DNA from: Plazaster borealis
Taxonomy: Eukaryota; Echinodermata; Asteroidea; Forcipulatida; Labidiasteridae
Direction: 5' to 3'
Assembly (NCBI GenBank): GCA_021014325.1
Contig: CM037469.1
Location: forward strand, 18,685,701-18,749,700
DNA: 64,000 bases
A program made the position numbers and the translations under genes. The notes under the pieces were generated by a model, which made no database searches, was not told the DNA's origin, and worked only from the letters and a program-made list of their open reading frames with translations. Below are positions 10,701 to 20,567 of this stretch, piece after piece (positions within the stretch are counted from its first letter, which is position 1; every line of letters starts with the position of its first letter).

Positions 10701-12381
10701 TCATGAAGCGAGGGGGAAGATTTTGACTTGAAAGAAGCTTCAGAGGAGTAAACGCCGCTTTCCTTCTCTTTGCTTTTTGCAGGATCTGTCGGTGTTCCTA
10801 TTTCTAAACCTCTGGTTTTACGTTTGATGTGGTGTAAAGTGTCTGTAAAACCTCAACAAAATCCTCCTGGAAGTTCCGTGGTTTCTAAAAAGGAATGCAA
10901 CCCATTTTTTAGTTCATGTACAATCACACCCGTGTCTTGATCATTTTTAGGTATGGACGTAGAAGCATTCGTCACACAGATACATCTTGCATCGCCGAGG
11001 CAGACGATGAAAGAGAAGAAGAAGAAGAGGAGATGGGATCCCCACTGAGGCCGTTCCAACGTCGACACAACACCAAGAGAATCAGCCGCAGCACCAGCTC
11101 ACGACGGCATGTCCGCCCAGAGGCCGAGGTCCATGCCCCTGAAGAGCCGAGAGAAAACGTCATTCACAGTGAGTGGAGTCTTGGTTATGTTTCCTGCTGT
11201 TATTCTCTGTTTACGACACCAAATGAGGTAGACTCTAACTGTTAGCCGTGACCTCGCTTGATCTATTCAGTGGGGATTGCAGAGCTTTGTAATAGATCTG
11301 TATGGGATCAATTATTGATAAAGTCAAGCTTGATCATGACTACCAGTTACCTTTTAGAGTCTATCACCAAATGCATCCTCAAAGTTGCCCAGCAAAAAGA
11401 GATGAGGAATATTTCTGTTTCCTGTGACAATAACCCAATTAAATCAGGACTAGAGTCTGTTTCACACTAAGGCAGACCTGGAATTACACAAAGGACATGG
11501 CCTCTGTTGCCCCTGGTCTTGGCCTTTGTACCCCTTCAAAAGTTTCCCATAGACTTTAAGATTTTCCAATGGAAGTGCCCTATGCAAAATGAAAATGGCC
11601 TTGCCCTCTCAAAGATGAAATTGCAGGCCTGCTAACGAGCCAAATTCCCAGGAAAAAAACCCCAAGGAAATTCTTGGTGAATTTCAACCCCGCGGCTGTT
11701 TACACTTGATGCAATTTTAAATAAAACTCGGTATTCTCTCCCTGTGATTACCTCGCTTAACCCTACTCCCAAGTAGGGGTAGCTACTGGGAAACAGCTTG
11801 TTTCACAGGGGGGTTGCTATAGTTTGCAGTTCAAGTTTGAAAAGATCAACCAAATTTCCAGGGGAATGTTTCTGGTGTGAAAGAGGCTTATGAGACGGAA
11901 GCCACATTGTCAGCTCAGATTTCTGCCAAGGGGTATGATGACAAGTTAACCTGATTACCTTGTTTTACAGTTTTCAAAAACGTCACAGGTATTGTAGTTT
12001 TCATAAAATACTCGCTCTTCAATATGAATACAATCGCTTACTTTGGAATCAGGAACTTGATAATAGTTGCCGTTTCTTCCTTTTTAGCGACCGATTTCAC
12101 TCGAGAAATATTCTCTCTTTCCCAAATTTGCAGTTGACCCTCTGATTGAGAAGTCCGACGACGACATCGATGATGGAACGAACGAGCAGAGTCGTCTCCT
12201 CCAGCAGCCCGCCACCCCGCGAGATCATCACAGCTTCTCCGCCCCCATGGCACCCACAGACACAGAGGACGATCTTGAAGGTATACAGGAAACAGTCAGG
12301 CTGTTGGATATGGCCAAGACAGTAGACCCAACGATCATCGACCGCCGCGGTAGCGCTGGGGTCCATGATACGTGTGTATGA
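253..12381 (+). CDS. UNC80: UNC80-like protein, C-terminal part (10 exons, 5' end outside window)
   Basis: UNC80 is a very large scaffold that links the sodium-leak channel NALCN to UNC79 at the neuronal plasma membrane. Exons read here: 253-429, 7455-7578, 7794-8045, 8419-8514, 9365-9453, 9768-9933, 10027-10152, 10534-10684, 10951-11168, 12134-12381. All are bounded by AG/GT and phases agree at every join, giving about 548 residues to the TGA at 12379-12381. Recognised blocks are a hydrophobic helical stretch around LLYLVLPLCLRVGCG, then KMIMVCFENQL, LALWSFMDFVITVRTPLF and a KCKSEIMLELVNELRHLRDN helix. After these comes a low-complexity Arg/Ser-rich tail with an acidic Glu run (10534-11168) and a short conserved-looking end. 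The Gly run near 7902-7922 is a GGT microsatellite inside the exon. Family assignment rests on recall of the UNC80 C-terminal region. The first exon (253-429) is phase-compatible with 7455, but an unseen exon could lie in the 7 kb between. Confidence 0.85.
2385..2485 (-). mobile_element. tRNA-derived SINE fragment (antisense)
   Basis: Read on the minus strand it carries a tRNA-like head with A-box and B-box style text (B-box reverse complement around GGGATTCGAGCCC at 2410-2422) followed by the ACACTTG tail shared with the copies at 5088, 48030 and 56120. Only the head is preserved. Confidence 0.6.
2574..2870. repeat. Two-copy tandem repeat, ~156 bp unit
   Basis: The phrase CCTTGCATTCCACTATGCC begins near 2578 and again near 2734. 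Both copies continue through matching text about the CCAGCCGAAATATCC and GTTGGGATA motifs, ending near GAGGATCTAT. Divergence is perhaps 10-15 percent, so the duplication is not new. Confidence 0.75.
4430..4760. repeat. Degenerate tandem repeat (~60 bp)
   Basis: Repeated text of the type CAGTACCCGTTTGGGTATA followed by an ATGGGTGAATGGGATTT-like half occurs about five times with strong divergence. No coding frame is kept. Confidence 0.6.
5058..5588. mobile_element. MITE-like element interrupted by a SINE
   Basis: The left end ATAGACCTCTTGCATA (5058-5073) and right end TATGCAAGGGGTCTAT (5573-5588) are inverted repeats matching at 15 of 16 positions. Between them sits the SINE at about 5088-5450. 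The remaining body (5455-5572), including CAGCGCCCTCACTGACGTCA, reappears at 48180-48310 without the SINE. Confidence 0.65.
5088..5450 (+). mobile_element. tRNA-derived SINE, class with extra-arm head
   Basis: The head resembles a Ser/Leu-type tRNA: GTGGCCGAGCGGTCTAG as A-box region, an extra-arm-like insert, and GGGTTCGAATCCCAGCC as B-box. The body starts ACACTTGTGCCCTTGAGCAA, as in the copies at 56120-56545, 32630-32975 and 23083-23400. It ends in an A/C-rich tail. It is a SINE and not a tRNA gene, because the same head-plus-body is repeated in the window. Confidence 0.8.
7020..7155 (-). mobile_element. tRNA-derived SINE (antisense)
   Basis: On the minus strand a tRNA-like head carries the B-box GGTTCGAATCCCACC (around 7080-7100) and an A-box near the ACCACTACACCGACCC complement. 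The head differs from the other SINE families in the window. Confidence 0.55.
9070..9240 (+). mobile_element. tRNA-derived SINE in UNC80 intron
   Basis: It shows GGGTTCGAATCCCACCGG (B-box) followed by CTGTGGATTATTTCCTGCAG, then a body with GACTCTGAAAGCACTGACAA. The same order is found at 61220-61385 and antisense at 47185-47345. Confidence 0.6.
9204..9384 (+). repeat. 92-bp tandem duplication spanning an UNC80 splice acceptor
   Basis: The stretch from TCTCTAAG at 9204 through the acceptor and first ~20 exon bases is repeated starting at 9296. The downstream copy holds the real acceptor (exon from 9365). The upstream copy keeps the same TTTCTACAG acceptor at 9265-9273 but its exon-like part runs into an in-frame TAA at 9300-9302. 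Confidence 0.85.
11476..11636. mobile_element. Dispersed repeat, also at 62690-62836
   Basis: The two stretches share phrases such as GCCTCTGTTGCCC, TTTCCCATAGACTTTAA and GGCCTTGCCCTCTCAAAGAT in the same order. The ends are loosely inverted (AGACCTGGAATT against AATTGCAGGCCTG), as in a short DNA element. It lies in the intron between UNC80 exons 10951-11168 and 12134-12381. Confidence 0.6.
11971..11988 (+). other. UNC80: Candidate 18-nt UNC80 microexon
   Basis: An 18-base segment sits between TGTTTTACAG and the donor gtattg inside the last intron. Inserting it keeps the phase (phase 1 in and out) and would add six residues between the VIH and DPLIE parts of the tail. This could be a real alternative microexon or chance. 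No conservation data were available. Confidence 0.3.
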
Positions 12382-13218
12382 ACCCCGCTGCCAGACAGAC
12401 ATGGTAATCCAGTTGAATCCTTAGTTGGAACTTTGGACTCCAAACTTGGTCCAGTTTCACAAAGCCTGTTACTTTAAGCAAATTTGTGGTACAACATTCG
12501 TGCAATGTTTCTCATTGTACATATAAATTTAATCCATAAAAGTTGTGTAGAAATGCAGATGTATAATTTTTAAAGTGGAGTGAAAAAAAGAAAAACAAAA
12601 AGAAGAGAAAAACGCTGATGCATGAATGTATGTGAGATATTGCAAAGAACTATGATAATGGTAATATGTGTAGTGTAAATAGAGAAATAATATGAAACTT
12701 ATGTATGGATGAAGATAGTGGAAAGACAGTTGTATTTATTATTTATTTATCTGATGACAAAGTACAGTAATTATTATAAGTAAAAAAACATTATTTTGAG
12801 ACAAGGGTAAAAGTGCAGTGCGCCGTTCACTGAAGCATTTTTAGCTTCCAGTCAGCTGGGATATATTCAAGGGGAAACTTTGCAACAGTGGGTGTCAGTA
12901 GGCTTCACAGTTCTGAGCTTGCGCACATTTTTAAGAATAATGGATAGTTTTGGTGAGTTTGCTGCCACCTAGTGTCTGAACAAGTATCCCATTGGGCCTT
13001 GAGGACACAGCATGGCTATGGAAATTGTCAAAATGGCGTTGTTAAAAACGGTCATACTGTTTTGGTTGAAATGTCTGTGAGTGTATATTTCCTGTAGCAT
13101 AGAAATACAAGTTTGTCTGGAGTATTATTGAGCCAACGCTGTGCAGCTTTGTCCAGGTGCGATTCACATAGTCATGAAAGATATCCTTATTATCATTTTG
13201 GGTTTTCCTTTTCCTGTG
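12382..13218 (+). other. UNC80 3' UTR and downstream sequence
   Basis: AT-rich sequence after the TGA. No canonical AATAAA was identified with confidence; AT-rich stretches around 12730-12790 are the likeliest transcript end. Nothing else recognisable up to the tandem array that begins near 13219. Confidence 0.4.
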
Positions 13219-13770
13219 TAAGTTGCAAGGGTTTTGCATATTCATGTCGGCTAGCTAATTTGATTAAGCAGGTGAGTTCATCTGTTAGTCTCTTGCATAT
13301 TCATACATGTATCAGCTAGCTAACTTGATTATGCAGGATGTAAAGTCATCTTTTCTTACCCACTGTAGGTTATAAAGCTTGTGCATATTCATATCAGCTA
13401 GCTAATTTGAATATGCTGGAGTAAAGTCATCTGTTCTTTACCACTGTAGGTTATACAGCTCATGCATATTCATATCAGCTAGCTAATTTGAATCTGCAGG
13501 ATGTAATGTCATGTTCTTATCCGCTGTAGGTTATAAAGCTCATGCATATTCATATCAGCTAGCTAATTTGAATCTGCAGGATGTAAAGTCATGTTCTTAT
13601 CCGCTGTAGGTTATAAAGCTCATGCATATTCATATCAGCTAGCTAATTTGATCTGCAGGATGTAAAGTCATGCTCTTATCCGCTGTAGGTTATAAAGCTC
13701 ATGCATATTCATATCAGCTAGCTAATTTGAATAAGCTGGAGTAAAGTCATCTGTTATCCACTGTGGGTAC
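13219..13770. repeat. 80-bp tandem array, about 7 copies
   Basis: Units start at about 13370, 13451, 13531, 13611 and 13690 (spacing 79-81), with two more diverged copies before them. Each contains ATGCATATTCATATCAGC, the palindrome-rich TCAGCTAGCTAATTTGA and GTAGGTTATAAAGC. Divergence falls toward the middle copies. Confidence 0.9.
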
Positions 13771-13884
13771 AAGGAGCTGGTCTCCAATCCAAGGTGAGGT
13801 AGTATATTGTAAAAAATCATTAATTGCCATATGTACTATATGTGTATACAACATGTCCAATGGGGATATTGCAGTCATATCAGG

Positions 13885-14110
13885 GATCAGGTCGGGCTGA
13901 GTGGTATCTTGTCATGCCTTTCATCTCTGTGGTCTCTGGTTCGAATCCTGCCTCAGACCGGAGCTTTGTATGTGGATTGTGTTTTCAGTCCTTACCTGAT
14001 AACGTGGGTTTCCTGAGGGTGTTCCTCATCATCTATACATAAATGTAGGTACCTTCAGTTCACAGTGCTAGTCGCTTATGAGGGTTCCTTGGTTTAATTA
14101 CCAGCAAGAT
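13885..14110 (+). mobile_element. tRNA-derived SINE
   Basis: The head reads GGGCTGAGTGGTATC (A-box region) and TGGTTCGAATCCTGCC (B-box), followed by a body with TATGTGGATTGTGTTTTCAG. A partial relative lies at 50030-50150. Confidence 0.6.
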
Positions 14111-15669
14111 ATAAATAAATAACAATAATAGTAATTTGGTGGCTTTTTATCTGTACCTAGTGACAGGTTGACCTTGACTTGTGGGTGTTTTGTGAAGTGT
14201 CTTGTTTATAGTGACTATTAATTGGTATACGGCCTTTTAATACACATAGATCAGGGTGTTCGTACAGTAACCTAAATGACATTCAACTTGATTACATATT
14301 ATGTAGTTATCATCAACATGAACATAATGGAACCTAGCATAACTTCTCAAAATGTATTCTACTGTCATGTATCAAGGTGAAACATTTGTATTAGCACTCT
14401 GCACTAAAGACTTCACTTCTGCTCAAAATACCCGGATATCAGATAAACAGTCCACCACTCACTTGATCATCGCATCGGCACGCAGGACCGCAGTTGAAGT
14501 ACGATCAGTACATGCGAGTAAACATAAAGCTTGGACATGATCGCAGGCGTACGTTAGTGAAATTTGTATGTCTGATATCCACGTACTGATGAGCTTCTAT
14601 TTTTAGCATTAGTGTGGAGTGCTATTCCCACAATTTAATCATGGGTAACTAGAGAATAATCAATTTTCTCAACTTTTAGAGGAATATGGAAGTATTTCTC
14701 TGGAGGATTGGTACTGGTATGAACTACTTTAAAATCATTGAGCTTTCAGAGTGAAATTATTTTCGATAACTGCAAATCCTGTAATTTGTCTTCAGTACTA
14801 CATAATCATCTCTCGTTCAATTTAAACAAAGAGTAGGTTCAGAACGATCATCTGCCCAAAGTATTTGCTGATATTGACCCAAATCACAGTAATCTTAGTT
14901 GCGCCATTTTGGGAGTCAATGTCCCTTTGTGTTATACAGTTTAGGGTGCACTTTAGGCGACACAGCATTTCGTGCTTACCATAAATTTTACGTGCAATTT
15001 GACTTCCAAATTGGAGAGCGTGGCAGCCACGGTGACATTAGTGCAAGGGGTCAATAGGTCAGTTTTTAAATTTACATTTAATGAATTATGACTGTCTGGT
15101 TTACCTTAGTCATAATCTGGTACAGAATGCTTAGAAGTGACTGCTGTTCAGCCCATAGTAAACTGATTAATCTCAAATTTTGTGTCAACATTTGTTTCGT
15201 TTTTAAAAATAATTTTGTCAGAATGGGTGGTTATTGTGAGAAACCTTTGCTATTAGCATAAGACTTGAATTAAATATGAAGAGTTATTTATTTATTTATT
15301 TATTTATTTATCAAACTAAATGGATCAAAAATAGAAGTATATTTAACAGTTGAAAAAGACAGATTTTTATTTATTGCTAACAGTACTTTATATTTTGTGC
15401 ATTTTCTGAAATGTTGATTTAGGTCGTATTTATTCACGTATGTATTTCATTTGGTGCCATTACATCGTTACAATATTTATTTAATTTTATCAATTTTGTA
15501 ATGTAATGGAGATGATCTTAATTACTGTAGAAACTGCTTACTTGTTTTTAGGGCGACATCTTGTTGAAACCTTAACTTTAAACAGACCGCAACTTAATAC
15601 AAGAAAAATGTCTCCTTTTGTAGTGCTTTTTGTCATTTAATTTATTTAAGGTACTGTCTGAATTATTTG
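14110..15669. other. Intergenic AT-rich sequence with one dispersed repeat
   Basis: No gene seen. The stretch 14885-15060 shares ordered phrases with 59990-60150, for example GTTGCGCCATTTTGG followed by AGTCAATG and a GCATTT block, so both are copies of one dispersed repeat. A short (TTTA)n tract lies near 15286-15312. Confidence 0.5.
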
Positions 15670-16074
15670 TTTAAGGGATTGTATACGTTTGGTAATTGGA
15701 ACCCACTGTTTGTTTCAATCCTATATAGTTGTAGATATATACCATAAAACTAACCTGTGAAAATTTCATTTCAAAAGGTGGTAGCGTTTTTGAGATATTG
15801 CCGAAAATCTGAAGCGGTTATGTCCACGCTAGAAGAATAATCTGCAATTGGAATACACAATCGGAGAAACGTTACTGTCAGTAACGCTTCTTAGATTCAA
15901 ATGTTTGGGGTTAAAAAGTGATATCTTTTTCCATAACCGCAGTACTTCTAAAAGTGTAAAGTTTCTCAAAATGCATTAAACTATCCAAAGCTGATGAGAT
16001 GTACTTCTTACCAAGTAAGTTTTTATTGCCAATAATTTAATGAGTCATTAACAAAAGTATGCAGACCCTTTAAA
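15670..16074. mobile_element. MITE-like element related to the one at 23554
   Basis: The left end TTAAGGGATTGTATACG and the right end (reverse complement TTAAAGGGTCTGCATAC) are imperfect inverted repeats. The left end resembles the terminus of the better preserved element at 23554-23808. The body shows no coding capacity. Confidence 0.5.
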
Positions 16075-16369
16075 CTGTAATTACCTGCATTTAAAATGTT
16101 TTTAAAGAATTTCTTTTTCAAACACTACTTGAAATATTTCAGCCTCCATTCAAGTAATGGTATGGTAGATGATTGGATTGTGCCTTTGTTGATACAAGCA
16201 TGGAATTTTGCACACAGTCAGAGTATGTCATGAGACAGACATTTGGCTTGTTAATTGCTCATTATTTTAACTACATTTTTTTCAAAATTCAAATCTGCAA
16301 TGGCCCTAGCCAGTTATCTTTCTCCGGACATATCCTGACTGTGTGCCAAATTTCATGCTTTCAACTTTC

Positions 16370-19250
16370 AAATGTCAACATTTTTGCAAATATTGCTGAA
16401 ATCTTGGGTCAAGTTATATAAACAGCAACAGTAAAGCCTACTGCATCATTTTAGGGCATAAAATCGCAACTCCAAATTTGGCCCAAATTAATAAAAATGC
16501 TTGACTTACCCCTTATCGTTTTTTCAAGTTTTGGCCCAACTATTCAAATACCAATAATTCTGCAAATTTTGCAGAAAACCGTGGTAAAAATGCTCGACTT
16601 ACCCCTTATTGTTTTTTCAATATTTGGCCGAATTTTCAATTATCAATAATTCTGCAAATTTGCAGATAACCTGGGTCAAGTTATATGAAAACAAAAGGCA
16701 TCAGTAATGCCTACTGCATCATTTTAGGGCATAAAATCACAACTCCAAGTTTGCCCAAATTTGATTGTTTTTTCAATTTTTGGCCGAATTTGTAATTATC
16801 AATAATTCCGCAAATTAAGCTAAAATCCTGGGTCAAGTTATATCAACAGGCATCAGTAATGCCTTCTGCATCATTTTAGGGCATAAAATCAAAACTCCAA
16901 ATTTGATAAAAATACTGGACTTACCCCTTATTGTTTTTTCAATTTTTGGCCGAATTTTCAATTATCAATAATTCTGCAAATTTTGCAGATAACCTGGGTC
17001 AAGTTATATAAACAGGCATCACTAATGCCTTCTGCATCATTTTCGGGCATAAAATCAAAACTCCAAATTTGGCCCAAATTTGATAAAAATACTGGACTTG
17101 CCCCTTGTTTTTTCAATTTTTGGCCGTATTTGTAATTATCAATAATTCCGCAAATTAAGCTAAAATCCTGGGTCAAGTTATATAAACAGGCATCAGTAAT
17201 GCCTACTGCATCATTTTAGGGCATAAAATCAAAACTCCAAATTTGGCCCAAATTTAATAAAAATACTGGATTTACCCCTTGTTTTTTAAATTTTTGGCCG
17301 AATTTTCAATTATCAATAATTCCGCAAATGAAGCTAAAATCCTGGGTCAAGTTATATCAACAGGCATCAGTAATGCCTTCTGCATCATTTTAGGGCATAA
17401 AATCAAAACTCCAAATTTGGCCCAAATTTGATAAAAATACTGGACTTGCCCCTTGTTTTTTCAATTTTTGGCCGAATTTTCAATTATCAATAATTCCGCA
17501 AATGAAGCTAAAATCCTGGGTCAAGTTATATCAACAGGCATCAGTAATGCCTACTGCATCATTTTAGGGCATAAAATCAAAACTCCAAATTTGGCCCAAA
17601 TTTGATAAAAATGCTGGACTTACCCCTTATTGTTTTTTCAATTTTTGGCCGAATTTTCAATTATCAATAATTCTGCAAATTTAGCAGAAAACCTGGGTCA
17701 AGTTATATCAACAGGCATCAGTAGTACCTTCTGCATTATTTTAGGGCATAAAATCAAAATTTCAAATTTGGCCCAAATTTAATAAAAATGCTGGACTTCC
17801 CCCTTATATATCGTTTTTTCAAGTTTTGGCCCAACTATTCAAATAGCAATAATTCCGCAAATTTGCAGAAAACTGTGGTAAAAATGCTGGACTTGACCCT
17901 TATTGTTTTTTCAATTGTTGGCCGAATTTTCAAATATCAATAATTCTGCAAATTTTGCAGATAACCTGGGTCAAGTTATATGAAAAGGCATCAGTAATGC
18001 CTACTGCATCATTTTAGGGCATAAAATCACAACTCCAAATTTGGCCCAAATTGATAAAAATAATGGACTTACCCCTTATTGTTTTTTCAATTTTTGGCCG
18101 AATTTGTAATTATCAATAATTCTGCAAATTAAACTAAAATCCTGGGTCAAGTTATATCAACAGGCATCAGTAATGCCTTCTGCATCATTAAAGGGCATAA
18201 AATCGCAACTTCAAATTTGGCCTAAATTTGATAAAAATGCTGGACTTACCCCTTGTTTTTTTCAATTTTTGGCCAAATTTTCAATTATCAAAAATTCAGC
18301 AAATTTTGCAGAAAACCTGGGTCAAGTTATATAAACAGGCATCAGTAATGCCTACTGCATCATTTTAGGGCATAAAATCAAAACTCCAAATTTGGCTCAA
18401 ATTTGATAAAAATACTGGACTTACCCCTTATTGTTTTTTCAATTTTTGGCCGAATTTGTAATTATCAATAATTCCGCAAATTAAGCTAAAATCCTGGGTC
18501 AAGTTATATCAACAGGCATCAGTAATGCCTTCTGCATCATTTTAGGGCATAAAATCAAAACTCCAAATTTGGCCCAAATTTGATAAAAATGCTGGACTTA
18601 CCCCTTATCGTTTTTTCAATTTTCGGCCGAATTTTGAATTATCAATAATTCTGCAAACCTAGCAGAAAACCTGGGTCAAGTTATATCAACAGGCATCAGT
18701 GGTGCCTACTGCATCATTTTAGGGCATAAAATCAAAACTTCAAATTTGGCCCAAATTTGATAAAAATGCTGGACTTACCCCTTATCGTTTTTTCAATTTT
18801 TGGCCGAATTTTCAATTATCAATTATTCTGCAAATTTAGCAGAAAACCTGGGTCAAGTTATATCAACAGGCATCAGTAGTACCTTCTGCATCATTTTAGG
18901 GCATAAAATCAAAACTTCAAATTTGGCCCAAATTAATAAAAATGCTGGACTTACCCCTTATCGTTTTTTCAAGTTTTGGCCCAACTATTCAAATACCAAT
19001 AATTCCGCAAATTTTGCAGAAAACCGTGGTAAAAATGCTTGACTTACCCCTTATTGTTTTTTCAATTTTGGCCCAATTTTCAAATATCAATTACTCCACA
19101 AATTTAGCAGAAAACCTGGGTCAAGTTATATAAACAGGCATCATTTTAGGGCATAAAATCACAACTTCAAATTTGGCCCAAATTTGATAAAAATGCTGGA
19201 CTTATCATTTTTTTCAAGTTTTGGCCCGACTTTTCAATGAAGTCAATATT
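16370..19250. repeat. Satellite array, ~175-bp monomers with 267-bp long variants
   Basis: The phrase CCTGGGTCAAGTTATAT or a close variant occurs near 16406, 16673, 16830, 16996, 17170, 17344, 17518, 17694, 17968, 18143, 18319, 18496, 18673, 18850 and 19118. Most spacings are 174-177; three are 267-274 because those monomers carry about 92 extra bases that resemble a second partial monomer. Units carry ATTTTAGGGCATAAAATC and CCAAATTTGGCCCAAATTT. Short open frames in the array are by-products of repetition. Confidence 0.93.
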
Positions 19251-20474
19251 TTTGCAATTTTTGCTGACATTGAAAAGCTATGAATTTGGTCCTGATGTTA
19301 ATCCTGCAAATACAAAATTCTAGAAACTCAAACAATAGATAAAGTCTTTATTTCTCTTGTCTCATGACAAAGTAACCGAAGATGGATATATTTTTAATAC
19401 AACAAAGAGAAAGAAGTACATGTTTGCATTCACCAAACAAAAAATATAGCTTTTCAAACCATATCATTAGACGATTGTTGCTCAGGGTGCATTCCAGTCA
19501 AATGACTGGATAATACGCTTTCTAGTAAAAGTCCTGTAAGGCTGCCAAAAATGTCAAATGTTAATAATCAATAGTTAATTATTAACTACATGTACAAAAT
19601 TTACTTCAAATATTGTTCACCAGTAAGTTTTCTTTGTTTAGGTGCCAATTATTTATTTATTTTTAAATTGAGTGACTTTGACTAACTATCGTTCTTAAGG
19701 GAAGGGTTATAGATTGCTAAATACTCAAACAATTCATGGCCATAAAAAGTTACTTCTTAAGAAGCTGTTGATAGTATAAACTTTTTTGAGAAGGATTTTC
19801 TTCAAAGTAAAATGGTTTAGATAATTTTTTACCCCAAAACATTTGAATCTGAGTAATGATACAGGTATTGCTCATTTCTCAGATTTCTGAGGGTCGACTG
19901 GAAATTCAGCATTACGTTGACAAAACCTAATCTATGACCCTACTCTTAAGTACAATTTCCAAAATCTGTTGAATAATATTATAAATAATGTTAACGTCTC
20001 TTCACTTGGCCATCTTTGGTGATGTCACAACCCAGGCCTGCCTCCACTTCCCTGCTTTATGAGCAGAGTAGTGGGGGCCGACTCCACAGATTCAGCACCC
20101 GATATTTGCAATAGTTTTGAGGACCTGTAAAAGTTACTTTGTAGAATTGTCATAAATTTGTGCAAATTTTGAAAACTATCCCGAAACAGTGGGCCTCCAC
20201 CTATGTAAAAAAAATGGCTCTAAAACAACCCATAACATAGAGTCAAACACAAACTACGATGAACCAAAAAAAATTAGTAACTCAACTTCACTAACCTCAT
20301 CAAACGACCTTCGCTTGGACTGGGCCGACAATTTTAGCAAAAATGATTGACACTGAGAACTTGCATATTATTAACAGCTATCGCAAATAGGGTAGTACTT
20401 CTGAGTTAACTGTACATGTACAAACCCTTCTGATACCAACTGACGTTGTGTCTGTGATTCCTATTTGATCTCTT
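19250..20474 (-). other. Presumed 3' UTR / downstream region of TRIM-like gene A
   Basis: No coding region seen. A minus-strand AATAAA lies at 19347-19352, about 1.1 kb past the stop; the matching place in copy B reads AATAAG. The region aligns with 29200-30279, which carries an extra insertion at about 29590-29960. Confidence 0.35.
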
Positions 20475-20567
20475 TCACGGTTCAGTTTTACAGCGCTTCA
20501 TAATCCTTGCTTCATCTGCCTGCTTGGAGGCTTCATCTGCCTGCTTGGAGGCTTCCTCGGAGGTGAT
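20475..20567 (-). CDS. TRIM-like gene A, last exon
   Basis: Thirty codons plus TGA after the acceptor TGTTACAG. It contains two in-frame copies of an 8-residue unit (EASKQAD plus linking E/A), where copy B has one. It ends with a basic peptide RIMKRCKTEP. Confidence 0.8.
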   Translation of the reverse strand: MTSEEASKQADEASKQADEARIMKRCKTEP

